Below are positions 18,630-26,714 of a stretch of 64,000 bases of DNA, piece after piece. The first letter of the stretch is position 1. Each line of letters begins with the position of its first letter. The notes beneath the pieces were generated by a model. The model saw nothing but the letters and a program-made list of their open reading frames with translations, ran no database searches and was not told where the DNA came from. This stretch comes from Nodosilinea sp. FACHB-131 (lineage in GTDB: Bacteria > Cyanobacteriota > Cyanobacteriia > Phormidesmidales > Phormidesmidaceae), in the NCBI RefSeq assembly GCF_014695395.1, contig NZ_JACJOF010000033.1, forward strand, positions 62,001 to 126,000, in the 5' to 3' direction. The translations under genes were made by a program, and so were the position numbers.

Positions 18630-21600
18630 GGCTCAGCACCTCCAGTTCATCTCGGGAGTATTCGCGGCTGATCGCCCAGCCGCTGCGGTGAACTTCTACT
18701 TCGTCACCCCTGTCGTCGACGACCTCCACCAGGGAGCCGGTGAACTGACCGATCAGAACTTTGCAGCGAGTACCCGGCGTTAATCTATGGCAACCGCCTG
18801 AATCATAGAGGGGTGGTTCCGGCGTGTGGGTGCGCACACATTTCTCTGTCAACTGTGTCAACTGAGCCTCTGAAGAGGGTTCAAACCCTTGCGGGGCATG
18901 GGTTTGCTCGGTTGACAAAGTGCTGTCAACTGGGGCTTCGGTTGACAACCGGTTTTCTGTCAACTGATCACCCCCCTCTCCGTTCAGTTGACTATTACTA
19001 TCTCGGTTGACATTCAGTTGACATATAGATGTCAACTGGGAATCTTCAGTACTGGCAGGGCTTTCAGGTGCGATCGCAGGGTCAGTTGACTCAGTTGACA
19101 CGTTTTCTTCAGCCTCAACATATTTCCGAATCACGTCGATAGGTATTTCAACGCACCGCTTTGTCTGCCACTTTGGATCTTGAGTTGCCCCCCGCTGAAA
19201 AGCCCGGCTCACATCCTCATCCATGTGGAATTTTTGCTGTGCTGTCATGTTGGACTGGTGCCCTTGCAGCAGGTGCTTGATGATGCTCAGGTTGTAGGGG
19301 AGTTTAAAGGCCCCGTCGAGAGTGTTCCAGATGGTGGGCAGGTTGAGCGCCAAAGACTTGATCTCGCTGCTGTTGTGCTTGCAGATAAAGCGCATATTCC
19401 ACTCGCCTGCTTTGGCCTGGCTGCGCAAAATGAACAGCTTCTCTACAAAGTCGCGCAGGCTATCGCCGCTGTTTTCGGAGTCGTTAGCCATGGCGCAAAC
19501 GGTCTCGACGGCGTACTGGCGAATGTTGAGGCGGTTGCCCACCTCGGCCAGCTGGCAAATTGCCTCGGTATAGGCCACGATCAGCGCCAATGAGCGGGCA
19601 ATGCGGTTGTGGGCCAGGGGCAGACTCTTCACCAGGTCAGCTTCGATGACGGCGATCGCCGGCTTGGGGTAGCCCAGCTTAATCAGGTCGGGCAAACAGC
19701 CGCTGGCTTTGTCCCAGGCAGCGGCGAGCTGGTGGTAGGTATCGAATTGGCCAGGGCTTTTGTTGTCAAACCAGAGCAACAGCATCCGGCTCATGGTGGC
19801 GGCGTTGGTCTCGCCACAGGCGAAGTTTGAAGTCACCATCAGCGGGCTGTGGGGCCGCTGCATGTTGAACGATGCTCCGTTTTGCCCTCGCACCAGGCGG
19901 GCCTTGCCGTTGTAGAGGCCCTTCAGAAATTCGTCGAGCTCGGGGGTGCGGGCTGGGTCATCTAGGCAGTGGATGAGTGACCCGGCAATTTTGAGCCGCT
20001 CATAGGCGGCTGACACCGAAACTTCGCGCATGAGGCCGCCAGCGGCTTCGGTGTGCATCCCTACCAGCGACAGAGCACATTGCCCCGCCGTGGTTTTGCC
20101 GCTGCCGGCGTCGCCAAAGGGGTTGAGGATGGGGAAGGCCCCTTCGGTCTCGATAATCTCTTGGTAGTGCACCGACGCGGCCCCATAGCCCAGGGTGAGC
20201 AGCGCCGGGTAGATGTTCTTGGGGCCAAAGAAAACTTCCATCGCTTCCACCAGCTGGCGAAGCGCGTTGGGCTGCGGCGGTGCGATCGCGGGTTTAGGCA
20301 AGGTACTCTCATCTCCTGTTAAGCCGGTGTTCCATATCCAAAGCGATTTGTTTTCGTCGGTGGCCTCGCCCTTGGGGGTGAGCTGCAACCGCGGAAAAAC
20401 CCAGTACCCATCGGGCTGTTGGCCCACGCGCTGGCAGAGCTTATAGACCTTGCCGCCTCGGTTGTGGGCGTACTCATGCAGGCGCACTCTTAGCAGCGAC
20501 TTCATTTGGTTGGTGGTAAGCCGGCAGATCAGCGCCCCGCCGAGGGCCTTTTTGAGCGTGTTCTCGAAGGTCTGCACGCTGGTAAAGTCCATCGAGGGCA
20601 GGAAGACTCTGAACTGCTGGTGCTCACCGGCCCGCTTGAGCTGAAGCACAAAGCCCCCACCCTCTGGGCTGGCCACCTCTTTCTCTACTTGAAAATCAAA
20701 GTTGGTGAGGGGTGTAAAGCCCTGTATGTGGCCGCTTTCGGACTCTTTCCAGTAACCTAGCTCGCCAAAATGGGCGTCTGGGGCGTTCCACCGGCGGCGC
20801 TGCAGAATGAGCTTCTCTTCCTTGCCCTGCCGGTCGATCGCCTCGTCGATGGCGTGCTCTAGGGCTTTAATCACACCGCCGGCGGCGAGGCCGGAGCCCT
20901 CCACGATGTCTTTGATGTCACCCCCATGGGGAATTTGGCCCCAGATGTCTTGGGGATTCATGGCGATCGCCGGAATATCGCGATCGCCACATTCCTTCAG
21001 GAGCTGCTGACCAAAGTGGCTATCCCCGGCCAGGTCGAAGTCGGGGTGGATGGCGAGAACTGGCTTTAGGCCGTTGCGGGTGGCCGCCGCAAAACAATCC
21101 TCTAATCTGGCGGCAATGGTTTCCCAGTGGGTCTCGCCGCCGGCGCAGGTGGTAGCCACCTGCCCCAGGTCTCGATAGACTTCTACGGCCTGCTCGCCCC
21201 CAACGGCAAACACCACCCCACCGTTAAGGATGGCCTCTTTGGCTTCGTCTTCCCGGTAGAGGGGCCACGGTCGCTCACCCCGGCCTTTGACCCATTCGCC
21301 GGTCTCGCCGCTGCTCTGCCAGTGGTAGGGCCGCACCTCTTTGGTTTTGCGGCAGTCCTCTAGCCACTGGCGGCGATCGGTCCACTGGCGACGCACTACC
21401 ATGGCAAACTCGGTTTTCTTTACGGGGTCTGGGTAGAGGTAGCGAATCTCGCTAAAAGTGGCCCCGGTCTCTGGGTCATTGGTAGCCAGGCTGCATTCGC
21501 TCTCTAAGGCCTCGACGACTGGGCTGTTCTGACCTGGTGGGGAAAGAGTGAGGAATAGCCGTTGCTCTCCCCCAGCTTTGCGGCCTTTGCGGGCTTTCAC

Positions 21601-21954
21601 CTGGTAGAACTGGCCATCGGCGGAATTTCGTACAATATCCCCCACACTGAGTTGGCCGACTGGCTCTACGGTCTGCCACTCGGGTGCTGGGTCTGCTAGC
21701 TCGGTCTGGGGCAAGGTCACCAGGTCGGGGAATCGCCGCGACTTGTGGCGCTTTTTGGCGGTGTTGAACATGGGCCGCCGGTCTTTGCTTTCGCCGGCGT
21801 AGTTCCACCCCTCGGGCGGGTGGTTGGGGTCGGTCCACTGGCAGATCACTTTCTCTATGGGGTCGCCCACTAAAAAGCAATAGTGGTCGCGATCGCACAG
21901 GGGGCAGTGAACAGTTCGTGAAGCCTCTCTTGAGTTAGATTTGATTGAAGGCAT
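18622..21954 (-). CDS. Zinc-finger/Toprim primase-helicase
   Basis: A replication protein of about 1110 residues. From the ATG at 21954: a CHC2-like zinc finger (HCPLCDRDHYC) near residue 17, a Toprim domain at about 240-350 with the catalytic Glu in AVGGEQAVEVY and the DxD in HPDFDLAGD, a middle region, and a P-loop ATPase with GDAGSGKTT near 614, followed by a Walker B-like LIHCLDDPA. This order matches phage and plasmid primase-helicases (DUF3854/D5/DUF927-type). The tail (about 960-1050) is low-complexity Ser/Thr/Gln and contains the DNA repeat array described separately. A GTG at 22005 could add 17 residues. Confidence 0.88.
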   Translation of the reverse strand: MPSIKSNSREASRTVHCPLCDRDHYCFLVGDPIEKVICQWTDPNHPPEGWNYAGESKDRRPMFNTAKKRHKSRRFPDLVTLPQTELADPAPEWQTVEPVGQLSVGDIVRNSADGQFYQVKARKGRKAGGEQRLFLTLSPPGQNSPVVEALESECSLATNDPETGATFSEIRYLYPDPVKKTEFAMVVRRQWTDRRQWLEDCRKTKEVRPYHWQSSGETGEWVKGRGERPWPLYREDEAKEAILNGGVVFAVGGEQAVEVYRDLGQVATTCAGGETHWETIAARLEDCFAAATRNGLKPVLAIHPDFDLAGDSHFGQQLLKECGDRDIPAIAMNPQDIWGQIPHGGDIKDIVEGSGLAAGGVIKALEHAIDEAIDRQGKEEKLILQRRRWNAPDAHFGELGYWKESESGHIQGFTPLTNFDFQVEKEVASPEGGGFVLQLKRAGEHQQFRVFLPSMDFTSVQTFENTLKKALGGALICRLTTNQMKSLLRVRLHEYAHNRGGKVYKLCQRVGQQPDGYWVFPRLQLTPKGEATDENKSLWIWNTGLTGDESTLPKPAIAPPQPNALRQLVEAMEVFFGPKNIYPALLTLGYGAASVHYQEIIETEGAFPILNPFGDAGSGKTTAGQCALSLVGMHTEAAGGLMREVSVSAAYERLKIAGSLIHCLDDPARTPELDEFLKGLYNGKARLVRGQNGASFNMQRPHSPLMVTSNFACGETNAATMSRMLLLWFDNKSPGQFDTYHQLAAAWDKASGCLPDLIKLGYPKPAIAVIEADLVKSLPLAHNRIARSLALIVAYTEAICQLAEVGNRLNIRQYAVETVCAMANDSENSGDSLRDFVEKLFILRSQAKAGEWNMRFICKHNSSEIKSLALNLPTIWNTLDGAFKLPYNLSIIKHLLQGHQSNMTAQQKFHMDEDVSRAFQRGATQDPKWQTKRCVEIPIDVIRKYVEAEENVSTESTDPAIAPESPASTEDSQLTSICQLNVNRDSNSQLNGEGGDQLTENRLSTEAPVDSTLSTEQTHAPQGFEPSSEAQLTQLTEKCVRTHTPEPPLYDSGGCHRLTPGTRCKVLIGQFTGSLVEVVDDRGDEVEVHRSGWAISREYSRDELEVLSHE
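18848..19099. repeat. Intragenic array of 12 GTTGAC/GTCAAC motifs
   Basis: Twelve copies of the 6-mer in either orientation within 252 bp, at 18848, 18857, 18911, 18925, 18941, 18959, 18987, 19006, 19017, 19031, 19085 and 19094. Most extend to CAGTTGACA or its complement. Chance expectation is about 0.1. The copies fall in different codon frames of the primase gene (read as QLT, STE, CQL, VN and VD), so the DNA, not the peptide, appears to be conserved. An origin or protein-binding array is inferred. Confidence 0.75.
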
Positions 21955-22011
21955 GTCGTTGTTGCTTAGATACAGTTGGGTTGGTGGTTCTGGCGGTTCC
22001 ACCACGACGAG

Positions 22012-22057
22012 AAAAAGGGCCGGTACTCTAAGGGGGGTTCCGGCCCTTCTGTTTTTT
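22012..22057. terminator. Bidirectional hairpin terminator
   Basis: Stem AAGGGCCGG (22015-22023) and CCGGCCCTT (22040-22048), with a T run after it on the plus strand (22052-22057) and A run before it giving five T on the minus strand. It lies between the small gene ending at 22057 and the primase start. Confidence 0.75.
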
Positions 22058-22251
22058 CACTTGGGCTTCAACGTTTTCAAGGCTTCGAGGTGGCGCAGGA
22101 TGCGCTGCGCAGATATCTCTGTAACTTGGCCGCAGTGAAAGAGACTGACCAGCTCTTGGCAGAGCTCTAGCTCAACCCGTCGCAGGGCCTCTACTTGGTT
22201 CTCTAAGCGGACCAGCCGCTTAACGAGATCGGAGCCGTCGGGGTAAGTCAT
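22057..22251 (-). CDS. Small coiled-coil protein (64 aa)
   Basis: Almost entirely helical with heptad pattern (LVKRLVRLENQVEALRRVELELCQELV). No family recognised. Its start overlaps the upstream gene's stop by 4 bp (ATGA), supporting coupled translation. A hairpin terminator follows directly. Confidence 0.6.
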   Translation of the reverse strand: MTYPDGSDLVKRLVRLENQVEALRRVELELCQELVSLFHCGQVTEISAQRILRHLEALKTLKPK

Positions 22252-22457
22252 GCAGCACCCCCTTCAATTTCTGGCTGTGGTCGGTCTCTCAGTGGGTAGA
22301 AAGAAACTTCCCGATAGACCGACTTCACTTGCTGCTGCACAAAGCAGCGATCGCCCCAGAGAACCACCACCGGCTCTTGGCCTGGCAGGAATTTGAGAAT
22401 GTCGGCCCTGTGTACAAACTCCCCGTTTTTGGTCTCTAACCAAATTGTGGTGAACAT
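22248..22457 (-). CDS. Hypothetical protein (69 aa)
   Basis: Small beta-rich-looking protein (MFTTIWLETKNGEFVHRADIL, VVVLWGDRCFVQQQVKSVYREV). It overlaps the next gene by 4 bp and abuts the previous one. No known motif; position places it in the first genes of the leftward early operon under the XRE-controlled promoter. Confidence 0.6.
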   Translation of the reverse strand: MFTTIWLETKNGEFVHRADILKFLPGQEPVVVLWGDRCFVQQQVKSVYREVSFYPLRDRPQPEIEGGAA

Positions 22458-22790
22458 CTAGAACACTCCTGCTTCGTACAGCACATCCCAAAGGTCCTGC
22501 GGCTCCCAAAGGTCTCTTGGGGGGGCTTTTGGGTAGACCTGCCACCACCAAGGGCTATTGAGGTGTGATATTTCGGCGTTTCTGGTGGCCCACCAGAAGC
22601 CTGGCCACGGCTCGGGGTTGGTGCTGTAGGACACGCAGCCGTGAATGTTGCGATCGACTAGCAGGGGCAGCCAAGCGAGAAGGGCGCGCCCCCGGGGGCA
22701 GTCGGTCCACCCCACGACTTCGCGCCCCCCTCCATCAAATGATTCGGCCCCCAAGACGGGCCTGAATGGTTGCAGTAGATCTATGGGCAT
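22458..22790 (-). CDS. Hypothetical protein, first gene of the leftward early operon (110 aa)
   Basis: Trp/Pro-rich protein with no recognised family. The start is set at ATG 22790 (MPIDLLQPFRPVLG) because a GGAG site lies about 12 bases upstream and the longer frame to 22928 would run through the operator palindromes. It is followed 1 bp later by the 69-aa gene. Divergent from the XRE regulator gene. Confidence 0.6.
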   Translation of the reverse strand: MPIDLLQPFRPVLGAESFDGGGREVVGWTDCPRGRALLAWLPLLVDRNIHGCVSYSTNPEPWPGFWWATRNAEISHLNSPWWWQVYPKAPPRDLWEPQDLWDVLYEAGVF

Positions 22791-22832
22791 TTGCTCGGTA
22801 TCTCCAGTCCTAAGGGGATGAGAGAGTAGGTA

Positions 22833-22927
22833 ATCTGGGTTGCATTTTGCGATGCAACCCAGATGTCGTTTACTGAGGTATGCAATATGCATAGCAATTA
22901 TGGTTGCATATTGCGTAGTGATATGCA
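22833..22927. promoter_or_regulatory. Divergent promoter region with operator palindromes
   Basis: A perfect inverted repeat with 12 bp arms (ATCTGGGTTGCA, 8 bp spacer, TGCAACCCAGAT) lies at 22833-22864. A second pair, TGCAATATGCA (22881-22891) and TTGCATATTGC (22904-22914), are inverted copies of one 10-mer, and a third partial copy overlaps the regulator start. All share the TTGCA/TGCAA half-site. The position between the XRE gene and the leftward operon is that of a lysogeny-type switch; binding by the XRE protein is inferred. Confidence 0.72.
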
Positions 22928-23182
22928 ATGCTTAAAGAGAAGTTGTTTGATTCGGAAGGTGATCCTCCCGTGAAGCAGATACGCCTATTGCTTGGCATGA
23001 GTCAGCTTCAGTTCGCTAACCTCTTGGGGGTTTACCCCTCGACGGTTAGCCGCTGGGAGCAAGGGCTAAGCGAGCCATCGTTCACCGCTGCTGGTTTTAA
23101 AAGTTTGCTGACGGCACTAGAGCCGCACGGTGTCACATTAAATGACCTGCCCGATAAGTTAGGTCGAGCAGGTCAGGGCTGA
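22928..23182 (+). CDS. XRE-family HTH regulator (84 aa)
   Basis: Compact helix-turn-helix protein: IRLLLGMSQLQFANLLGVYP forms the first helices and STVSRWEQGLSEPS the recognition helix. It has no other domain. The ATG sits inside the last operator half-site, so the protein could repress its own gene. It is the only candidate master switch in the element. Confidence 0.85.
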   Translation: MLKEKLFDSEGDPPVKQIRLLLGMSQLQFANLLGVYPSTVSRWEQGLSEPSFTAAGFKSLLTALEPHGVTLNDLPDKLGRAGQG

Positions 23183-23205
23183 TTGATTGAGTAAAACTTG
23201 TAAAC

Positions 23206-23239
23206 CCCAGGGGCCTGAGTTGGCACTGAAACCCCTGGG
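23206..23239. promoter_or_regulatory. Stem-loop upstream of the 67-aa gene
   Basis: Perfect inverted repeat CCCAGGGG/CCCCTGGG with an 18 nt loop and no T run, in the leader between the XRE stop and the next gene. It may be an RNA stability or translational element. Confidence 0.45.
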
Positions 23240-23264
23240 ATTACCCACGAAGGGCACTTTTATT

Positions 23265-23468
23265 ATGACTGCGTTCATATCAATCCCACCGCCTAAATAT
23301 GAGTTAGGAGCTGATGTCTGGCTCCTTTTCCACGGATCTACCATCCCCACCAGCATCAAGGTGCGCCACTTCGACCCCGACCAAAACGCCTGGTACTACC
23401 GGGTGGCTCTGTCTGGCCAGTGGCACATCGAAGATGATTTAGGCCCACGCATTGGGGAGGCTGCGTAA
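23265..23468 (+). CDS. Hypothetical protein (67 aa)
   Basis: Short protein with beta-strand pattern (ELGADVWLLFHGST, SIKVRHFDPDQNAWYYRVALSGQWHIEDDLG), like small SH3-fold proteins. The start is set at ATG 23265; the frame is open upstream to a TTG at 23187 but that part crosses the stem-loop. Followed 3 bp later by a 55-aa gene in the same direction. Confidence 0.55.
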   Translation: MTAFISIPPPKYELGADVWLLFHGSTIPTSIKVRHFDPDQNAWYYRVALSGQWHIEDDLGPRIGEAA

Positions 23469-23471
23469 GTC

Positions 23472-23639
23472 ATGCCTAACCCCACCACCGATTACCAACT
23501 CGCCTATAGCCAGGCCGATGTCGAGCGCCTAACACGCTACATTCTTCGGCTCAACCCAGGCATTAGCTGCAACGACGCCTATATCAAAGCTGTCCGCACC
23601 CTAGACCGTGCTGGCCACGTTCGCAAGCGGCTTCGATAA
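23472..23639 (+). CDS. Hypothetical protein (55 aa)
   Basis: Short helical, basic protein (MPNPTTDYQLAYSQADVERL, then RAGHVRKRLR at the end), starting at ATG 23472 and ending just before a terminator. Position, spacing and codon use support it; no family recognised. Confidence 0.55.
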   Translation: MPNPTTDYQLAYSQADVERLTRYILRLNPGISCNDAYIKAVRTLDRAGHVRKRLR

Positions 23640-23653
23640 CCGTTGCTGAGTTC

Positions 23654-23684
23654 GCGCCCCCATCTCTCTTGGGGGGCGCTTTTT
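23654..23684 (+). terminator. Terminator after the XRE operon
   Basis: Stem GCGCCCCC / GGGGGCGC with a 9-10 nt loop, followed by TTTTT. It closes the XRE-67 aa-55 aa transcription unit; the next gene starts 28 bp later. Confidence 0.8.
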
Positions 23685-23711
23685 GTCGTTTTAAGAGGAC
23701 ATCCCAACATC

Positions 23712-24182
23712 ATGAAACCGATTCACGGGGCATTTGCCCTAGCCATCATTGGCACCGCGATACCCAGCATTAGCAACCTTGGCGACTTCGCCTCAAAGGT
23801 CACCACCGCCCGCGCCGAGGCCAGTCGCATCGGCGATGACATGACCGAGCTCACCCTGAGCCAGCAAGAGCAGGCGCAAAAAAACGAGGTGGCGATCGCC
23901 CGCTATGAGACCGGCTGCATTCCAGTGGTGAGCGTCGACCAGCAGCGCTATGTCTCCCTCGTGCTCAACCTCCCAGTTATAGACAGCGCTTCTAATCAAC
24001 CCATCCCCGTGGGTTCTATGGTCTGCGATGCCCACGGTAACACCGGTGTTATTACCGACGATGACAGCGACCCTACCACCCCAGGGGTCACCCAAAAGAT
24101 GGCCTTTACGGGCGATAAGACCCTAGTTGACTGGCGAATGAGCCAATACCAGGGCGCTGCCTACTACATGCCCTCAAATTAA
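23712..24182 (+). CDS. Exported or membrane-anchored hypothetical protein (156 aa)
   Basis: One N-terminal hydrophobic segment (GAFALAIIGTAIPSI) acts as a signal or anchor. It is followed by a short helical region (VTTARAEASRIGDDMTELTL) and a beta-rich domain with a pair of cysteines (ETGCIP and MVCDAHGN). The start at ATG 23712 is preferred over a longer frame that would run through the terminator. First of three genes in a membrane module with the multi-pass protein and the ATPase. Confidence 0.7.
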   Translation: MKPIHGAFALAIIGTAIPSISNLGDFASKVTTARAEASRIGDDMTELTLSQQEQAQKNEVAIARYETGCIPVVSVDQQRYVSLVLNLPVIDSASNQPIPVGSMVCDAHGNTGVITDDDSDPTTPGVTQKMAFTGDKTLVDWRMSQYQGAAYYMPSN

Positions 24183-24211
24183 GTCCAGCACACCTTTATA
24201 GACTCAAACTC

Positions 24212-24874
24212 ATGACCACCTATTCCACTAAAAAAACCTCTCGCTCACCCAAATCAGGGGCTAAGACAGCCCGCCAGTTTCTCTACTGGCTCGCTATCTG
24301 CGTGGCCTGCATCGTGGCAGCTGCCAACATGCTGCCCTATTGCCGCGCGGTATCCCTGGCCCTCATCAACATCTTTGACCTGCAAGGCCTGGTGGGCTTC
24401 TTTGGTAATCGTGCTCTGGCCCTGATCTCAATCCCCGTTGGGGTGGTGCTGTGGGCTTTCATTCAGACCGCAGAGGCCTACCCGATTCTGCTGAAGCACG
24501 ACCGCAAGTTGATGCGCCTGATTGCTCTTGAGGCCGATTCCGCCGAACAACTGCATGTGAATGAGGACGACGATCCCGCCCTCGTGCGACTGAAGGAGTG
24601 GTACAACCGCTTTCCCCTGCTCAGCATTCGGTCTGCCAATCGGGCCAGCCTGGTCGCCTACATCGTCGACACCTTCATTTGCCTAACCGTCTTCCCCCCC
24701 GTCGATGGCGGCTTTGCCCAGCTGGTGTTTGTCATCTTTACCGGCCAATGGGGCCTCATCAACTGGGGCAGTGTGGGGCTGATCGTTACCATGCTGTTCT
24801 GCTTTGAACTCATGGTGCGCTTCATCCTGTTTTTGGGCCTGCAATGGCACTACATGAAGCGAGCCCACGGCTAG
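24212..24874 (+). CDS. Multi-pass membrane protein (220 aa)
   Basis: About five predicted membrane segments: WLAICVACIVAAANML near the start, LALISIPVGVVLWAFI, AYIVDTFICLTVF, a long hydrophobic stretch around QLVFVIFTGQW, and LIVTMLFCFELMVRFILFLG near the end. A cytoplasmic acidic loop lies between the second and third. No transporter signature is seen. It sits between an exported protein and a membrane-tethered ATPase, so a shared DNA or protein translocation role is plausible but unproven. Confidence 0.75.
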   Translation: MTTYSTKKTSRSPKSGAKTARQFLYWLAICVACIVAAANMLPYCRAVSLALINIFDLQGLVGFFGNRALALISIPVGVVLWAFIQTAEAYPILLKHDRKLMRLIALEADSAEQLHVNEDDDPALVRLKEWYNRFPLLSIRSANRASLVAYIVDTFICLTVFPPVDGGFAQLVFVIFTGQWGLINWGSVGLIVTMLFCFELMVRFILFLGLQWHYMKRAHG

Positions 24875-24925
24875 AAAACACGGCAAACGGGGGCAACGAT
24901 GCCCCCATTACTTTTTGGTGAAACT

Positions 24926-26362
24926 ATGAGCAACTTAACCAAACTCCACCCCCTCTGGATTGATACCGCCGAAGATGCCGCCGAAGGGATGCACAACCCC
25001 AAACTCTATATTGGGGGCGGCTTAGCTGGTGGGTTAGTGCTTGGGAGCTTACTAAACCCCCTTACTGGTATTGCAGCTCTGGGCTATGGTCTCTACCTGG
25101 CCTGGGATGCCAACGAACGCAACAGCGACCAAATCGAGGCCGTCAGTGAGGGCCTGATCGCTCATTTGCTCGACAAGAAGCAGTTGCGCAAATATCAAGC
25201 CGACGTGGGAGCCGAGCAGGTGCAGGCCGAGCTAACCCAGGCGATCGCCCGCGACCTGCGCCTCTCAGACGATGCCGAAACGTTGGCCAAGTCGCTGGGC
25301 CTGCTGGGCAAACCCAAGGCACGGCCACAACTGCCCCCAAAGCCCTCGGAGGCAACAACCCCTAGCCCCTCGGCCGATGCTGCCCCGGTGCCCCTTGCCC
25401 CTATCAAACTAGACCCAGACTGCCCCCACTTCCTGCTGCTGGCGGGTAGCCGGGAGGGCAAAAGCAACGCCCTTCGCTGTCTGCTCGACGGCCATGCTCG
25501 AGTCAACTACCTCAGCACCAAGGCTACCGACCAGGTGCCGGTCCACTGGGATGGCTACGTTCTCTGGGGCAAGCCGGAGGAGAAGGGTAGGCAGCTGCAA
25601 TGGTTGCTCTCTCACTGGGGGGCAAAATTATCGGCTCACGCCGAAGGCACTGACACAGAACCTGAGTGGTTTGTCTTCGATGAAGCGATCCAAATTCAGA
25701 CCTACGCCAAGCGCTCAAAGGTGAAAGGCCTGGCCGCTTCCCTTGCTGGGTTACAGGTTGAAATTGCGACTCAGGGGGCAGCAATTGCTGCCTATGGGGT
25801 ACTGCTAGCTCAGACCAAAAACGCCCGACCGTTGGGCATTGACCTGGACCTGTTGCAGCAAAATTTCAGGATGGTTCTGCCTCTGAAAAGTAAACGACGG
25901 TTAGCCCTATCTGTGATTGAAAAGATGGGCGGACTCCGGCTCACCACTGAGCAACGGGAGGATATTCTTAGCCACCCCAGCCGCTATTTGCAGCTGTGGA
26001 TAGGAGAGGATGAGGACATCTATCACGATGTCTTGCCCGAGTTCAAAGGGGATTTAAAGCCCCTGCAAAAATGTCCCTTAGAAAATGCCAAAACCGTTAC
26101 CAAAGTCCTCGAACCAAGCGAAGAAGAGAAGCTAAATCTAGAGGCGATCGAGGGGATTATTTTTGAGGTGTTGGCCGGGGCATCGGAGCCACTGAAAGCC
26201 CACGAAATTAGAGCGAAGCGCCGCCCGCTTCGCTCTGTCGATAAAGACCTCTTCGCCAAAATTTTGGAGAGGCTGACCGAACGGGGAGACCTGCACCGAA
26301 CGGATGAAGAGAACCCAGGCTATAGCCTACCCCCTAACTCTATCCCGACCGAACGGGAGTAA
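24926..26362 (+). CDS. Membrane-tethered FtsK/HerA-like P-loop ATPase
   Basis: A 478-residue protein. A glycine-rich hydrophobic segment (about 30-60) anchors the N-terminus. The ATPase core has Walker A GSREGKSN (about 174-181) and Walker B EWFVFDEA (about 247-254), with a later QTKNARPLGI region like sensor/arginine segments of FtsK-HerA translocases. The C-terminal 70 residues form a winged-helix-like domain. HerA-FtsK ATPases package DNA in non-tailed viruses and move DNA in conjugation. The nearby genes do not include a relaxase or T4SS. A function in genome translocation is inferred. The start is ATG 24926. Confidence 0.78.
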   Translation: MSNLTKLHPLWIDTAEDAAEGMHNPKLYIGGGLAGGLVLGSLLNPLTGIAALGYGLYLAWDANERNSDQIEAVSEGLIAHLLDKKQLRKYQADVGAEQVQAELTQAIARDLRLSDDAETLAKSLGLLGKPKARPQLPPKPSEATTPSPSADAAPVPLAPIKLDPDCPHFLLLAGSREGKSNALRCLLDGHARVNYLSTKATDQVPVHWDGYVLWGKPEEKGRQLQWLLSHWGAKLSAHAEGTDTEPEWFVFDEAIQIQTYAKRSKVKGLAASLAGLQVEIATQGAAIAAYGVLLAQTKNARPLGIDLDLLQQNFRMVLPLKSKRRLALSVIEKMGGLRLTTEQREDILSHPSRYLQLWIGEDEDIYHDVLPEFKGDLKPLQKCPLENAKTVTKVLEPSEEEKLNLEAIEGIIFEVLAGASEPLKAHEIRAKRRPLRSVDKDLFAKILERLTERGDLHRTDEENPGYSLPPNSIPTERE

Positions 26363-26476
26363 GCGTACGGAACCGTTCGGGGCCTTATAGAATGGGCGTT
26401 CGGGGCCGTTCGGCAACCCCGTTCGGAGCGTTCGGAGCGTACGCACCACCGAACGCCTCGCCGTACGCCTCCGAAC
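26277..26476. repeat. Array of 10 CCGAAC/GTTCGG motifs with three CGTACG palindromes
   Basis: Copies begin at 26277, 26296, 26349, 26375, 26398, 26408, 26421, 26430, 26449 and 26471; seven lie after the ATPase stop codon. Chance expectation in 200 bp is about 0.1. CGTACG occurs at 26364, 26438 and 26462. The array spans the 3' end of the ATPase gene and the intergenic region before the 63-aa gene. Candidate origin, packaging or partition site. Confidence 0.75.
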
Positions 26477-26511
26477 ACCCCCATCGAAACATTTATAAAA
26501 GGGATTTAGAT

Positions 26512-26703
26512 ATGGATTTCGAAAAGGCTTTGGTTTGGGCCGCTATACTAATTCCCTCTCTGATATTAGCGATGTGTTTACTCTTTTTCCTCGGCATTGC
26601 GCTGGGATTCATTACAGTTTTGCCCTGTGATTCCAGTGGGGATTGCGGCCCATATGCGCCCATGGTATGGCCGTTACCAGGTGGTGGATTTTCTGTCGGC
26701 TGA
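26512..26703 (+). CDS. Small membrane protein (63 aa)
   Basis: One strong transmembrane segment (AAILIPSLILAMCLLFFLGI) and a short Pro/Gly/Cys-rich tail. AAAAGGGA about 8 bases before the ATG is a good ribosome-binding site. The longer open frame upstream lies within the repeat array and is not coding. It may be a holin-like or virion membrane protein; it is the last gene of the rightward unit, convergent with the structural operon. Confidence 0.6.
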   Translation: MDFEKALVWAAILIPSLILAMCLLFFLGIALGFITVLPCDSSGDCGPYAPMVWPLPGGGFSVG

Positions 26704-26714
26704 ATGGATGGGGT

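Noticed and set aside
18848..19099. CRISPR array
   Set aside because: Repeats are 6-9 bp, irregularly spaced, in both orientations and inside a coding gene; no spacers of constant size.
19180..19593. Plus-strand open frame (137 codons) within the primase region
   Set aside because: Fully antisense to the P-loop half of the primase-helicase, which has clear motifs.
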